A stretch of DNA of 64,000 nucleotides from Chitinolyticbacter meiyuanensis (GCF_008033135.1 NZ_CP041335.1:124001-188000), one strand, 5' to 3'. Shown: positions 17,616 through 26,766, numbered from the stretch's first letter. The notes: a model not told the origin generated them from the sequence alone. Numbers and translations: made by a program.

Positions 17616-17987
17616 TCAGCGAAGCAGTGCCAAGCCCCACATCAGCGCAAGATTCACCAGACAGACCAGTTGCGCGGCGCTGCCAAGATCCTTGGCACGC
17701 TTGGCGAGGTGATGCTTTTCCAGCGACGTATGATCGACCGCCGCTTCGATGGCCGAATTGAGCAGCTCGACGATGACGGTGAGCAGGTGGCTGGCGATCA
17801 CTGCCACCCGGGCCCAGCCCGGCAGCGGCAGGATGAAGGCCAGCGGCACGCCGACACAGGCCAGCAGCGACACCTGGCGGAACGCCGCCTCGTTGTCCCA
17901 ACCCGCCTTGAGGCCGTCGATGGAATAGCCCAGTGCATTGATCACCCGCTGCACACCGGTCTTGCCCTTGAATGGACTCTCGGACAC
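17616..17987 (-). CDS. dgkA: Diacylglycerol kinase
   Basis: The 123-residue integral membrane protein has an amphipathic N-terminus (GVQRVINALGYSIDGLKAGW), three membrane helices and the DgkA signature ELLNSAIEAAVDH. It phosphorylates diacylglycerol released by membrane-derived oligosaccharide or lipid turnover. I prefer the GTG at 17985-17987, with GAAGGGAAC just upstream, to a TTG six codons earlier. It begins immediately after the stop of the 17989 gene, so the two are coupled. Confidence 0.92.
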   Translation of the reverse strand: MSESPFKGKTGVQRVINALGYSIDGLKAGWDNEAAFRQVSLLACVGVPLAFILPLPGWARVAVIASHLLTVIVELLNSAIEAAVDHTSLEKHHLAKRAKDLGSAAQLVCLVNLALMWGLALLR

Positions 17988-17988
17988 G

Positions 17989-18744
17989 TCAGTTCCCTTC
18001 GCCAAAGATATCGATGAAGCTGGTGTAACTCACCAGCGCTGCGAATGGCATCAACACAAGCAGCGCCAACCCAAACGTAAGCGGCACAAGAAGCAGTACT
18101 GGTAGGCAAATCAGCGCGAGCAACGAAAACGGCAGGATGTTTCTGCAGCACGCCACTACGCTCAATTTCATCGCATCCATCGCCTTGAACCGACGGAGAA
18201 CCACCAGCATGGGGGCATACATGAACGCACTATTCACCAGTTGCACCACCAGCCCACAAGTCAGCATGACTGCGAGTACACCGGCTGCGATTTCGGGGGA
18301 TTTGAGAAGCTCAGGGGTCAACTGCCCTTTTGTGATCATCAACAGGTAGGGACTGCCGATTGCAATCATGATGACGAACAAAACGAACAAGGTGGAGATG
18401 CTCACAGCCAGCAGAAGCACCCCTGTCAGCAGCAATTCTCCAAGAGAGTGCTTGAACCCAACAAACAACCCACCAAGTTCAAGTTTCTTACCATTACGGG
18501 CAGCATCGATCGATGCGATCAGTCCACCAAACAACATGACGTTCAGTAGTGATGATGCCGTTCCCAGCAAAGGAATGAACATACAAAACAGCACCATCAA
18601 GAACATCAGCCAAAACATGGTGGACCACGTGAGGCCATGTACGGAGAACAGCATCCATGCATCCTTTAACCAGCGGATACAACCCGTCGGATTGATTCGC
18701 CGCGGCTCAAGCGACATATCGATGACCGCATCGAGGTCTTGCAT
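17989..18744 (-). CDS. BPSS1780-family multi-pass membrane protein
   Basis: The 251-residue protein has about six hydrophobic segments, starting with TWSTMFWLMFLMVLFCMFIPLL and ending with LALLVLMPFAALVSYTSF. It resembles the BPSS1780 family of unknown function. The ATG at 18742-18744 follows GGAGTAGCC. Base composition is somewhat lower in GC than the neighbours. It sits directly upstream of dgkA and probably shares its transcript. I would not infer a function. Confidence 0.7.
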   Translation of the reverse strand: MQDLDAVIDMSLEPRRINPTGCIRWLKDAWMLFSVHGLTWSTMFWLMFLMVLFCMFIPLLGTASSLLNVMLFGGLIASIDAARNGKKLELGGLFVGFKHSLGELLLTGVLLLAVSISTLFVLFVIMIAIGSPYLLMITKGQLTPELLKSPEIAAGVLAVMLTCGLVVQLVNSAFMYAPMLVVLRRFKAMDAMKLSVVACCRNILPFSLLALICLPVLLLVPLTFGLALLVLMPFAALVSYTSFIDIFGEGN

Positions 18745-18840
18745 CTGGCTACTCCGCGTGAAAGAGCCGCTATCGTAGGGATGGGACGAGGTCGCTGACA
18801 AGCGTCGCAGTATTGGCGTTCCAGATGAAGCGCGCATGAC

Positions 18841-18864
18841 AAGGGCGGCCCGCGGGCCGCCCTT
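18841..18864 (-). terminator. Hairpin after ackA
   Basis: AAGGGCGGCC and GGCCGCCCTT form perfect 10-base arms around CGCG, 17 bp past the ackA stop. The following T tract is poor, so termination may be incomplete. Confidence 0.6.
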
Positions 18865-18880
18865 GTGCTGACTAGTGCGA

Positions 18881-20080
18881 TCAGTGCGCCAGACAATGCA
18901 GCGCGTGGCGGGCGATCATCAGCTCTTCGTTGGTGGGAATCACATAGACGCTGACGCGACTCTCCGGCAGCGACACCCGCCGCGGTGCGCTGCTGCGCCC
19001 GGCATTGGCCGCCTCGTCGAGCTCCACGCCCAGCCAGCGCAGCTGTCGGCACACATCGCGACGCGTCAGCACGTCGTTCTCGCCGATGCCGGCGGTGAAT
19101 ACCAGTGCATCGAAGCCTTGCAGCGCCGTCGCGAGCGAGGCGCCTTCGCGGGCGATCTTGCTGACGAAGTAGTCGATGGCAAAGCGGGCGTGCTCGTCGT
19201 CGCTACCACGCAGCTCGCGCATGTCGCTGGAGAGCCCGGATAGCCCCAAGAGGCCGGATTGCTTGTACAGCAGGTCCTCGATGGCTTTGGCGTCGAGCTT
19301 CAGGTGGTTGAGGAAGTGCAGCACCACGCCAGCATCGATCGAGCCGCTGCGCGTGCCCATGGGCAGCCCTTCCAGCGCGGTGAAGCCCATGGTAGAGGCA
19401 ATGCTGCGGCAGCGGTCGAGCGCCGCCATCGACGAACCATTGCCCAAGTGGGCAACCACGGTACGGCCCTCGGCGGCGCGGGTATCAATGCCGGGCAGGA
19501 CGCTGGCGATGTACTCGTACGACAGCCCGTGAAAACCATAGCGGCGGATGCCCTCGGCTTCCGAGAGCTGGTGCGGCAGCGCGTAGAGCTGGTTCACGTC
19601 GGGTTGGGTAGTGTGGAAGGCGGTATCGAAGCACACCACCTGAGGCACCTCGGGCAGCAGCTCGGCTAGGATGCGGATCGGCGTGATGTTGTGTGGCTCA
19701 TGCAGCGGCGCCAGCGGCACCAGCAGCTCCAGCTCGGCGATGACTTCCGGCGTAACTCGCTCGGGGTGCGAGAAGCGCCGGCCGCCATGCACCACACGGT
19801 GGCCGATCACCGCCAGCGTGCGTCCGGCGGTGTGCTCGCGCAGCCACGCCAGGATGTGGCGCAGCGCGCTGTCGTGGCTCTTGGGCTGGCTGGCCGGCAA
19901 TGCTTCATCCGCAAGCTTGGTGTCGGCCGCATCCTTGGCCGAGAAATGCGGCTCGGTATAGATGCCTTCGACCTGCCCCTTGTACAGCAGGGTGGGGTCG
20001 GTCGAGCCTTGCTCGAACAGTGAGAACTTGATGCTGGACGAGCCGGCGTTGATGACGAGGATCAGTTGTTGCTCAGGCAT
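18881..20080 (-). CDS. ackA: Acetate kinase (acetate/propionate kinase family)
   Basis: The 399-residue protein has all the acetokinase signatures: LVINAGSSSIKFSLF at the N-terminus, GHRVVHGGRRFSHPE, HLGNGSSMAAL, GLPMGTRSGSID and FTAGIGENDVLTR. It interconverts acyl phosphate and ADP with carboxylic acid and ATP. It overlaps the upstream phosphate acyltransferase gene by eight bases, so substrates probably pass between the two. Because the partner is a MaoC-Pta fusion, the natural acyl group could be longer than acetyl; sequence alone cannot tell. Confidence 0.93.
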   Translation of the reverse strand: MPEQQLILVINAGSSSIKFSLFEQGSTDPTLLYKGQVEGIYTEPHFSAKDAADTKLADEALPASQPKSHDSALRHILAWLREHTAGRTLAVIGHRVVHGGRRFSHPERVTPEVIAELELLVPLAPLHEPHNITPIRILAELLPEVPQVVCFDTAFHTTQPDVNQLYALPHQLSEAEGIRRYGFHGLSYEYIASVLPGIDTRAAEGRTVVAHLGNGSSMAALDRCRSIASTMGFTALEGLPMGTRSGSIDAGVVLHFLNHLKLDAKAIEDLLYKQSGLLGLSGLSSDMRELRGSDDEHARFAIDYFVSKIAREGASLATALQGFDALVFTAGIGENDVLTRRDVCRQLRWLGVELDEAANAGRSSAPRRVSLPESRVSVYVIPTNEELMIARHALHCLAH

Positions 20081-21431
20081 GCGGGGCTCCCTTGCGACCG
20101 GCGTGCGCCACCAGCACCATCACGGCGGCGGAGGCGAGGCGGGTCTTCACATCATCGGCGCGGCTGGTCAGCACGATGGGCACGCGCGCGCCAAGCACGA
20201 TGCCGGCCGAATCAGCACCGGCGAAATAGCTCATCTGCTTGGCCAGCATGTTGCCAGCCTCGATATCGGGTACCACCAGGATGTCGGCCTGCCCGGCCAC
20301 CGGCGACTTGATGCCTTTGGTCTTGGCAGCGGACATCGAGATGGCATTGTCGAACGCCAGCGGGCCGTCGAGCACGCCGCCGGTGATCTGGCCACGATCG
20401 GCCATCTTGCACAGCAAGGCGGCATCGAGCGTCGACGGCATCTTGTCGTACACCGTTTCCACCGCCGACAGGATGGCGACCTTGGGCTCGGCGATGCCGA
20501 GGATGTGCGCGAGATTGATCGCGTTCTGGGTGATGTCCACCTTGCCGGCAAGATCGGGGGCGATGTTGATCGCGGCATCGGTTACCAGCAGCGGGCGGCC
20601 ATAGGCGGGCACATCCATCACGAACACGTGCGACACGCGCTTGCCACTGCGCAGGCCGGTGGTGGAGCTCATCGCAGCGCGCATCATCTCATCAGTATGC
20701 AAGCTACCCTTCATCAGCGCCTCGGCCTCGCCATTGCGGCACAGTGCCACCGCCTTGTTGGCGGCGTCGTGGCTGTGCTCGGCATCGACGATGCGCACGC
20801 CCGAGAGATCAGCATCCTCGGCCTGCGCCAGCGCTTCGATCTTGGTACGTGGCCCAACCAGGATCGGGATGATGAGGCCGGCCTTGGCTGCTTCCAGCGC
20901 GCCCAGCAGCGAATCGTGATCGCAAGGATGGACCACGGCGGTGGGCACCGGCGGCAGATCGTCCGCCTTGGCGCGCAGCGCGGCGAACACGTGGTGTTGC
21001 CGCAACGTGAGCTGCGGTGGGTCATCGAAGCGGTTCAGCCGCTTTTCAGTGGGCGGAACCACCACGATGGGGCCGGAGGCGATGGTTTCGCCGGACTGGT
21101 TGGTGCAGCGGCACGCCACCACCACCTGCTTGGAGACCTCGTGCTTTTCCGTCACCTGCAATTCGATGGTCAGCTCGTCGCCTTCACGGATCCAGCCGTG
21201 CGATTTCAGCTCATGCCCGGCAAGGATGGAACCATTGCCTGGAAAGAAATTGACGGTGGTCGACGAGAACAACGGGAAGGCGCCGATGGCGGGCACGCTA
21301 CACAACTCGCCCTCCCCGCGCGAACCGGCGATCATGCCGAACAGCGTGACGTCATTCGTCTTCACCGTGTGCTTGCGCGCATAGCGCATGCCCGGACGGA
21401 TGTCGTCGAACAGGATGTTTTCGTGGACCAT
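20073..21431 (-). CDS. Bifunctional enoyl-CoA hydratase (MaoC) / phosphate acetyltransferase
   Basis: The 452-residue protein fuses a MaoC-like hotdog domain (about 1-135: DIRPGMRYARKHTVKTNDVTLF, GMIAGSRGEGELCSVPAIGAF) to a phosphate acetyl/butyryltransferase domain (about 160-450: LIIPILVGPRTKIEALAQ, EALMKGSLHTDEMMRA, VSHVFVMDVPAYGRPL, DILVVPDIEAGNMLAKQ). The MaoC part is short and its catalytic Asp/His pair is not obvious to me, so it may bind rather than hydrate acyl-CoA. The start is the ATG giving MVHENILFDD; 21 further in-frame codons upstream look non-coding. It forms an operon with ackA. Confidence 0.88.
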   Translation of the reverse strand: MVHENILFDDIRPGMRYARKHTVKTNDVTLFGMIAGSRGEGELCSVPAIGAFPLFSSTTVNFFPGNGSILAGHELKSHGWIREGDELTIELQVTEKHEVSKQVVVACRCTNQSGETIASGPIVVVPPTEKRLNRFDDPPQLTLRQHHVFAALRAKADDLPPVPTAVVHPCDHDSLLGALEAAKAGLIIPILVGPRTKIEALAQAEDADLSGVRIVDAEHSHDAANKAVALCRNGEAEALMKGSLHTDEMMRAAMSSTTGLRSGKRVSHVFVMDVPAYGRPLLVTDAAINIAPDLAGKVDITQNAINLAHILGIAEPKVAILSAVETVYDKMPSTLDAALLCKMADRGQITGGVLDGPLAFDNAISMSAAKTKGIKSPVAGQADILVVPDIEAGNMLAKQMSYFAGADSAGIVLGARVPIVLTSRADDVKTRLASAAVMVLVAHAGRKGAPHA

Positions 21432-21653
21432 GTGTGCTCCTGCGGGGTCACCGGGTTTGGGCTGCGGAACATCGTAGGCGTGCGGATGTTGCACTGCAAT
21501 GTCCGAGCCGCTTTCTGCGTCGCCGATACATGGATGGCATCGGCTGCAGACACCCCAGCATCATAGTTCGGCGAACGGCGGACGATCTTGGTTCAGATCA
21601 AGCCGCGATGGGCCAGGGTGGCGTGGCGGGCGCGCTCGTGGAATAGTCACGTC

Positions 21654-22124
21654 ATGCGCCAGACCACCACCCATTTGATTTGCGCCCCCACGCTTGGCCA
21701 GCCCGCCACAGTGATCGATATCCACGCCGCCCCGGGCCTGTGGGTGGGCAACGATGCGCCACTGGTCTCGCTGCAGGCGGGCGGGGAACGCCTCGTGGTG
21801 CATGCGCCATCGGCCGGCGTGGTTGCCAGCCTCGTCGTCGCGGTGGATGACCAGGTCGGCAGCGATGAGCTGCTGCTGATGATGGAAATCGAGGAAGAGG
21901 AATCGGATTGGCTGGCGCTGGTCGACGGGCTACCCCCTGCCTGCGCCATCGCCGATGTGCCACCCGTTGCCGCAGTCCATGCCGATCTCTTGCAGGTCAG
22001 CCGCGATGCTGCGGCGCTGGCCGCCCGGCTCGGCGTCGATCTGTCGCAGGTCAGCCCTGGCCCCGACGGGGTGATCGACGAAGGCGCGGTCGAGCGCTGG
22101 GTACGACAGGCACTGGGCCGTTAG
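21654..22124 (+). CDS. Lipoyl/biotinyl-like domain protein with E3-binding-like tail, no attachment lysine
   Basis: The 156-residue product has an N-terminal half like a lipoyl domain (ATVIDIHAAPGLWVGN, then VVHAPSAGVVASLVVAVDDQVGSDELLLMMEIEE) and a C-terminal half like the peripheral subunit-binding domain of 2-oxoacid dehydrogenase E2 proteins (SRDAAALAARLGVDLSQVSPGPDGVIDEGAVERW). The DK-type lysine expected before VVHAP is replaced by a glycine pair. There is no catalytic acyltransferase domain. It may bind an E3 or E1 component without carrying lipoate. It is convergent with the FUSC gene, overlapping by four bases. Confidence 0.65.
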   Translation: MRQTTTHLICAPTLGQPATVIDIHAAPGLWVGNDAPLVSLQAGGERLVVHAPSAGVVASLVVAVDDQVGSDELLLMMEIEEEESDWLALVDGLPPACAIADVPPVAAVHADLLQVSRDAAALAARLGVDLSQVSPGPDGVIDEGAVERWVRQALGR

Positions 22125-23161
22125 CGCCCGCCCAGGCGCGCCAGCAGGTGTCGCCGCGCTGCACTGTTGAACAGCGCCACGCCCACCAACGCCACCAGGG
22201 ATCCCAGCATCACATCGTTCAGCCGCTCGCGCAGGATGGCCGCCCCGGCCGTACCGCCGGCCGGCAGCAGCGCAATCTCGAACAGCAGCAGGATGAAGGC
22301 CGTGAGCGTGGCGCTGTGCAGCCATACGTTGTGCACCATGGCGAGCGGCCGATAGAACGCCAGTGCCAGCACCCCGATCAGCAGCATCAAAGGATGCGGC
22401 GTCAGGTGGGCCAGCAGCCAGGCGCCGGCCACCCCCACCAGCGTGCCGAACGCGGTCTGGAACAAGCGGCGCAGGCTGTCCGGCCCATCCGGGCGAATGG
22501 CAAACAGCGTCGCCGCTGCCACCCAGGCCGGCCGTGCCGAGTGCAGGTCCAGCGCCAGCCACAGCGCGAAGCAACAGGTCGCGGCATAGCCCACAGCATG
22601 ACGCCAGCCAGCCGTTTCACCGCGGGCGATCTGCCGCACGCTGTTGGCAAGCCCCGGGTGCTGGCGTGGCAAGGCGCGGGGCCAGAACAGGCTGTCAACG
22701 CCCACAGCAACCAAGCCCACCGCGATGCCGACGGCAGCGAAGGCCAGCGCTTCAGCCGGCGGCGCGGGAACGAACGCGTAGAGCAGGAAGGCGAGTAGCG
22801 CGAAGCGGAAGATCGATTCCAGTGCCACGCCGCTGCCATCGGCCCAGCTGGTCCCCAGCGCCAGCGCGGCGAACAGCGGGAACAACCAGGGCGAGTTCGC
22901 ACCGACCAGATGGCCGAGCACGGCCGCCCCCACGATCAACGCCAAGCCTGCAGCCTGCGTCAGCAACCGGTGGCGCAACGTGCCGCCGAAATCGAGAAAG
23001 CTGGCATAGAGCCCGCCGATGGCGCCGAACAGTACGCCCCACGGCTGGCCGATGGCGAGTGCGGCTATCGCTGGCACGGCCACGGCAAGCAGCGCGCAAA
23101 AGGCCTTGCGCCAGGGCAGCGGCGCATTGCGCGGGGTGAGCAGATGCAGTGGAAGCGCCAT
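22121..23161 (-). CDS. FUSC-family inner-membrane transporter
   Basis: The 346-residue protein has two sets of closely packed membrane helices (about 18-160 and 195-320) and the FUSC/aromatic-acid-exporter-like second half (ARPAWVAAATLFAIRPDGPDSLRRLFQTAFGTLVG). Family members such as AaeB and YccS are linked to efflux of aromatic acids. It lacks the long soluble domain of full-length AaeB. Substrate unknown. The ATG at 23159-23161 gives MALPLHLLTPRNAPLPWRKA; the longer start is poorly supported. Confidence 0.8.
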   Translation of the reverse strand: MALPLHLLTPRNAPLPWRKAFCALLAVAVPAIAALAIGQPWGVLFGAIGGLYASFLDFGGTLRHRLLTQAAGLALIVGAAVLGHLVGANSPWLFPLFAALALGTSWADGSGVALESIFRFALLAFLLYAFVPAPPAEALAFAAVGIAVGLVAVGVDSLFWPRALPRQHPGLANSVRQIARGETAGWRHAVGYAATCCFALWLALDLHSARPAWVAAATLFAIRPDGPDSLRRLFQTAFGTLVGVAGAWLLAHLTPHPLMLLIGVLALAFYRPLAMVHNVWLHSATLTAFILLLFEIALLPAGGTAGAAILRERLNDVMLGSLVALVGVALFNSAARRHLLARLGGR

Positions 23162-23220
23162 GGCAAGCTCGGTACGACGACAAGCCAGCATAGCGAGGCC
23201 GTGCAAACGTGGGCAACGCC

Positions 23221-23251
23221 AAAAACGACAACGCCCCGCAAAGCGGGGCGC
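23221..23251 (-). terminator. Terminator after aroG
   Basis: On the minus strand GCGCCCCGC and GCGGGGCGT pair around TTT, then GTCG and five T. It is 20 bp past the aroG stop. Confidence 0.75.
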
Positions 23252-23270
23252 TGGCTAGCAAGCAATATGC

Positions 23271-24350
23271 TCAGGCGGTGGCAGTTTCCAGCCGGCTGAA
23301 GGCGCGGCGCTCGGCTACGGCATTGGCCAGATCGGCCAGCAACTGCTCGGTGCTTTCCCAACCGATGCAAGCATCGGTGATCGACTGGCCGTAGCAGGCT
23401 GCATTGTCGCCAATCAGGTCCTGACGTCCTTCGACCAGGTGCGATTCGATCATCACGCCGAACAGGCCGTCGTTACCGGAAGAGATCTGCGCACAGACGT
23501 CGTTGCAGACCTCCACCTGACGGCGGTAATCCTTGCGGCTGTTGGCATGGCTGAAATCGACCATCACCTTCTGCGGCAGGCCGGAAGCAGCCAGGTCCGC
23601 CTGGGCGGCACGCACATGGTTGGCGTCGTAGTTCGGCTCCTTGCCGCCGCGCAGGATCACATGGCAATCCGGGTTGCCGGCGGTGGAGACGATGGCCGAA
23701 TGGCCGTACTTGGTCACCGACAGGAAATGGTGCGGGCGCCCGGCGGCATGGATCGCATCGATGGCGATCTTGAGATTGCCGTCGGTACCGTTCTTGAAGC
23801 CGACCGGGCAGGACAAGCCGGACGAAAGCTCACGGTGTACCTGCGATTCGGTGGTGCGCGCGCCAATGGCACCCCAGCTCATCAGATCGGCCATGTACTG
23901 CGGCGTGATCATGTCGAGGAACTCGCCTGCCGTCGGCAGCGCCATGTCGTTCAGGTCGAGCAGCAGCTTGCGCGCGATGCGCAGGCCGTCATTGATATTG
24001 AAGCTGCCGTTGAGGTACGGATCGTTGATCAGGCCCTTCCAGCCTACGGTGGTACGCGGCTTCTCGAAATAGACCCGCATCACGATCTCGAGGCGATCCT
24101 TGTACTGCTCGCGCAGCACCTTGAGCTTGCGGCCATATTCCAGCGCGGCGTCGATATCGTGGATGGAACAGGGGCCGACGATGACCAGCAGGCGATCGTC
24201 CTGATCATTCAGGATGCGATGGATGGCCTGACGGGATTCAAATGCAGTGGCCGACGCGGTCTCGGTGACAGGATATTTCTCGAGCAGCGCGATCGGGGGC
24301 AGCAGCTCCTTGATCTCGCGGATGCGTACGTCGTCGGTCTGGTATTGCAT
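23271..24350 (-). CDS. aroG: 3-deoxy-7-phosphoheptulonate synthase (DAHP synthase, class I)
   Basis: The 359-residue enzyme catalyses the first step of the shikimate pathway, joining phosphoenolpyruvate and erythrose 4-phosphate. Recognisable segments are VIVGPCSIHD, MRVYFEKPRTTVGWKGLINDP, MSWGAIGARTTESQVHRELSSG, FKNGTDGN, ILRGGKEPNYD and MVDFSHANSRKD. The N-terminal extension of type Ialpha enzymes that carries feedback inhibition is present; which amino acid inhibits cannot be decided from sequence here. The ATG at 24348-24350 gives MQYQTDDVRI, the family start. Confidence 0.93.
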   Translation of the reverse strand: MQYQTDDVRIREIKELLPPIALLEKYPVTETASATAFESRQAIHRILNDQDDRLLVIVGPCSIHDIDAALEYGRKLKVLREQYKDRLEIVMRVYFEKPRTTVGWKGLINDPYLNGSFNINDGLRIARKLLLDLNDMALPTAGEFLDMITPQYMADLMSWGAIGARTTESQVHRELSSGLSCPVGFKNGTDGNLKIAIDAIHAAGRPHHFLSVTKYGHSAIVSTAGNPDCHVILRGGKEPNYDANHVRAAQADLAASGLPQKVMVDFSHANSRKDYRRQVEVCNDVCAQISSGNDGLFGVMIESHLVEGRQDLIGDNAACYGQSITDACIGWESTEQLLADLANAVAERRAFSRLETATA

Positions 24351-24446
24351 GGGCGGTCCTGACAGCATGGCGACGACTCCGAGGATAGCGCTGAGGCTAT
24401 CGTATGTCGCAATGCATTAAATTTTGGCGAAGGGCTAGATTAGCGC

Positions 24447-24872
24447 CTATCGACAGTCCGCGCAAATGCCTTTGACCGTGATTTCAACGGCTTCGGCGGC
24501 AAAACCGGAGGGAAGAGTGACCGGCAGATCGGCGCTCACATCCTCGAGGCAATAGAAATGCCCGCAGACGTGACAGTGGAAGTGCGCGTGCCGGTGCGGC
24601 GCCGGGGACGATACCGAAAAACGCCAAACGCGATCATCGCCCGCCAGCTTGTGCGCGAGGCCCACTTCCGTCAGCCATTCGAGCACGCGGTAGACCGTGA
24701 CGCGGTCCGCCTCGTCATCGAGCGCGGCTAGGACGTCCTGATGCGACAGCGGCCGGTGCGCATCGAGCAGCGCCTGCAGCACCTTCACCCGCCAGGGGGT
24801 GATGCGCGCGCCGGACCGGGCGACCAGCGCGCGGGCGCCGGTCTCGCGATCAGACGCAACGGCGCGGGTCAT
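24447..24872 (-). CDS. Fur-family metalloregulator (Zur-like)
   Basis: The 141-residue product has a winged helix (RITPWRVKVLQALLDAHRPLSHQDVLAAL, DRVTVYRVLEWLTEVGLAHKL) and a C-terminal metal-binding half with HRHAHFHCHVCGHFYCLED and a final KGICADCR. The four cysteines (CHVC and CADC) form the structural zinc site. I call it Zur-like because of the His/Cys-rich core, but Fur or PerR roles are not excluded. Its ATG overlaps the dksA stop (TGATG), so translation is coupled to dksA. Confidence 0.75.
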   Translation of the reverse strand: MTRAVASDRETGARALVARSGARITPWRVKVLQALLDAHRPLSHQDVLAALDDEADRVTVYRVLEWLTEVGLAHKLAGDDRVWRFSVSSPAPHRHAHFHCHVCGHFYCLEDVSADLPVTLPSGFAAEAVEITVKGICADCR

Positions 24873-25288
24873 CAGTCGGCGTACTGCTTCTTCAGCCGCT
24901 CGCGACGTTCCTGCGCTTCCAGCGACAGCGATGCTGTCGGCCGGGCGAGCAGGCGGGCAAGGCCGATCGGCTCGCCGGTGTCCTCGCAATAGCCGTAGGA
25001 GCCGTCGTCGATCTTGCGCACGGTGGAGTCGATCTTGAGCAGCAGCTTGCGCTCGCGATCCCGGGTGCGCAGCTCCAGCGCATACTCTTCCTCGAGCGTG
25101 GCGCGGTCGGCCGGATCGGGGGTGGCTTCCTGCTCCTGCAGGTGCTGACTGGTCTGGTTGGCGTTGGCCAGCAGCTCGGCCTTCATCTGCAACAGCCTAT
25201 CCCTGAAGAACGCCAGGTGATCTGCGTTCATGTAATCCTCTTCCGGACCATTCCAGGCGAGGATGTCTTGTTCCGTGAGTTTGGCCAT
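24872..25288 (-). CDS. dksA: RNA polymerase-binding transcription factor DksA (single-cysteine form)
   Basis: The 138-residue protein has the DksA coiled coil (FFRDRLLQMKAELLANANQT ... RATLEEEYALELRTRDRER) with the tip acidic pair in ATPDPADRAT, and a globular zinc-finger region. Of the four zinc cysteines of E. coli DksA, only the first is kept (GYCEDTGEPIGLARLLARPTASLSLEAQERRE); the others are Thr, Ser and Ala. This degenerate form is, as I recall, common in alphaproteobacteria and Neisseriales and still works with ppGpp. It is the first gene of a pair with the Fur-family gene. Confidence 0.9.
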   Translation of the reverse strand: MAKLTEQDILAWNGPEEDYMNADHLAFFRDRLLQMKAELLANANQTSQHLQEQEATPDPADRATLEEEYALELRTRDRERKLLLKIDSTVRKIDDGSYGYCEDTGEPIGLARLLARPTASLSLEAQERRERLKKQYAD

Positions 25289-25418
25289 TGTTGTGCTCGC
25301 TTCTCAGAACTGCAGCGGCGGGTACCTTACGGCACTTTACCGCCAAATGGGCAGGGAGCTTAATCAGTTGGCGTGCGCTACGCAATACGCACGAACACCG
25401 CCTGTTCAGACCCTCCTG

Positions 25419-25724
25419 CTACTGCGCCAGTACCCAGTGCACGATGGTGCGCAGGTCCTGGTCGCCAATCTGCTGCGCCGGCATCGGGATCTGCCCCCAG
25501 ACGCCAGCGCCGCCCTGCTTGATCTTGGCCATCAACTTCGCTTCGATGCCTTTCTGGCCCCGGTACTTCTTCGCGATGTCCTTGTAGGCCGGGCCGACGA
25601 TCTTGTGATCGACGGCATGGCAGGCCAGGCAGTTGTACTTGGCCGCCACCTTGGCACCATCTTCGGCCGCATGGCTACAGGACAGGGCAAGGGCAAAAAC
25701 CAGGGTCGGAGCTAGAACGCGCAT
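25419..25724 (-). CDS. Small periplasmic class I cytochrome c (c551/c552 type)
   Basis: The 101-residue precursor has a signal peptide (MRVLAPTLVFALALSCSHA, cleavage near AHA-AE), one haem motif CLACH at about 32-36, and an axial-methionine region QIPMPAQQIGDQDL near residue 80. The C-terminus LRTIVHWVLAQ is the packing helix. It is the right size for a soluble mono-haem electron carrier such as c551, donating to terminal oxidases, denitrification enzymes or peroxidases. The partner is not visible locally. Confidence 0.9.
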   Translation of the reverse strand: MRVLAPTLVFALALSCSHAAEDGAKVAAKYNCLACHAVDHKIVGPAYKDIAKKYRGQKGIEAKLMAKIKQGGAGVWGQIPMPAQQIGDQDLRTIVHWVLAQ

Positions 25725-25905
25725 CTGATTCTCTCTTACGTGAGGATATAGCGCAGTTTATGCAAGGCCCCCACCGCCCGCAACGCAACAGCCGGCCGTG
25801 TATCCCGCGTGGCGCAACGGTCACCATGGTCGCACGCAGGGCGGCGGACCCCCATGCTACACTCGCCCGATTCTCTTTTACTTGGCATTGCTTACGGAAC
25901 CACCG

Positions 25906-26766
25906 ATGGATCGCGCGCAACGTTTCATGGCAGTCGCCGTGCTCCTGTCCGTGCTGGTGCACGCAGCGCCCATCTTCGGCATCCGCTTCGTGATGCCCGA
26001 CCCGCGCACGCTGTTCTCCGGCCAGCCGCTGGAAGTGGTGCTGGTGAACCAGCGCACCGAGAGCGCGCCGACCAAGGCCGACGTCGAAGCCCAGGTCAAT
26101 CTCGACGGCGGCGGCAACACCGATGCCGAGAATCGCCGGGTGAAGAGTCCCCTGCCGGTGCAGGCGCAAACCAGCTCGGTCGAGCTCGAACGCACGCAAC
26201 GCAAGCAGAAGCAGCTGGAGCAGGAAGCCCAGCAGCTGATGACCAAGCTCGATCGCCGCGAGGCCACGCTGCCCGCGCCGCAAAAGAGCGACAAGCCGGC
26301 GGAATCGCAGGACGGGCTCGATCCCGAGGACCTGCGCCAGCAGGCGCGCGAGCTGTCCGGCTCGGCCGCCCAGATCAGCAAGCGCTGGGAGCAGTACCAG
26401 ACCCGGCCGCGCAAGACCTTCATCGGCGCCCGCGCCAAGGAATACCGCTTCGCCCGCTATGTCGAGGACTGGCGGATGAAGGTCGAGCGCCTCGGCAACC
26501 TCTCCTACCCGGTCGACAAGTACGGCCAGAAGCTCTACGGCCGCCTGCTGCTCAACATCGAGATCGATGCCAGCGGCAATCTGATGCTGGCCGAGGTCGC
26601 CAAGTCCTCGGGCAACGCCGAGCTCGATGCCGCTGCCATCGCCATCGTCAAGCGGGCTGCACCGTTCGGCCCCTTCCCGCCGGAAATCCGCAAGGACACC
26701 GACATCATCGGCATCAGCCGCACCTGGACCTTCGCCAAGGGCGACTCGGTGATCGGGGACGATTGA
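25906..26766 (+). CDS. TonB-family energy transducer-like protein
   Basis: The 286-residue protein has a short cytoplasmic start (MDRAQRF), one membrane helix ([19 protein letters not shown], about 8-26), a charged Gln/Lys/Glu-rich coiled linker (about 85-165) and a TonB C-terminal domain ([23 protein letters not shown] ... [50 protein letters not shown], quoted in parts). The linker lacks TonB's Pro-Lys/Glu-Pro repeats and is helical instead. It ends in TGATG shared with the ruvC start, an unusual partner. It might work with the exbBD at 2.5-3.7 kb or with another motor. Confidence 0.8.
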   Translation: MDRAQRFMAVAVLLSVLVHAAPIFGIRFVMPDPRTLFSGQPLEVVLVNQRTESAPTKADVEAQVNLDGGGNTDAENRRVKSPLPVQAQTSSVELERTQRKQKQLEQEAQQLMTKLDRREATLPAPQKSDKPAESQDGLDPEDLRQQARELSGSAAQISKRWEQYQTRPRKTFIGARAKEYRFARYVEDWRMKVERLGNLSYPVDKYGQKLYGRLLLNIEIDASGNLMLAEVAKSSGNAELDAAAIAIVKRAAPFGPFPPEIRKDTDIIGISRTWTFAKGDSVIGDD

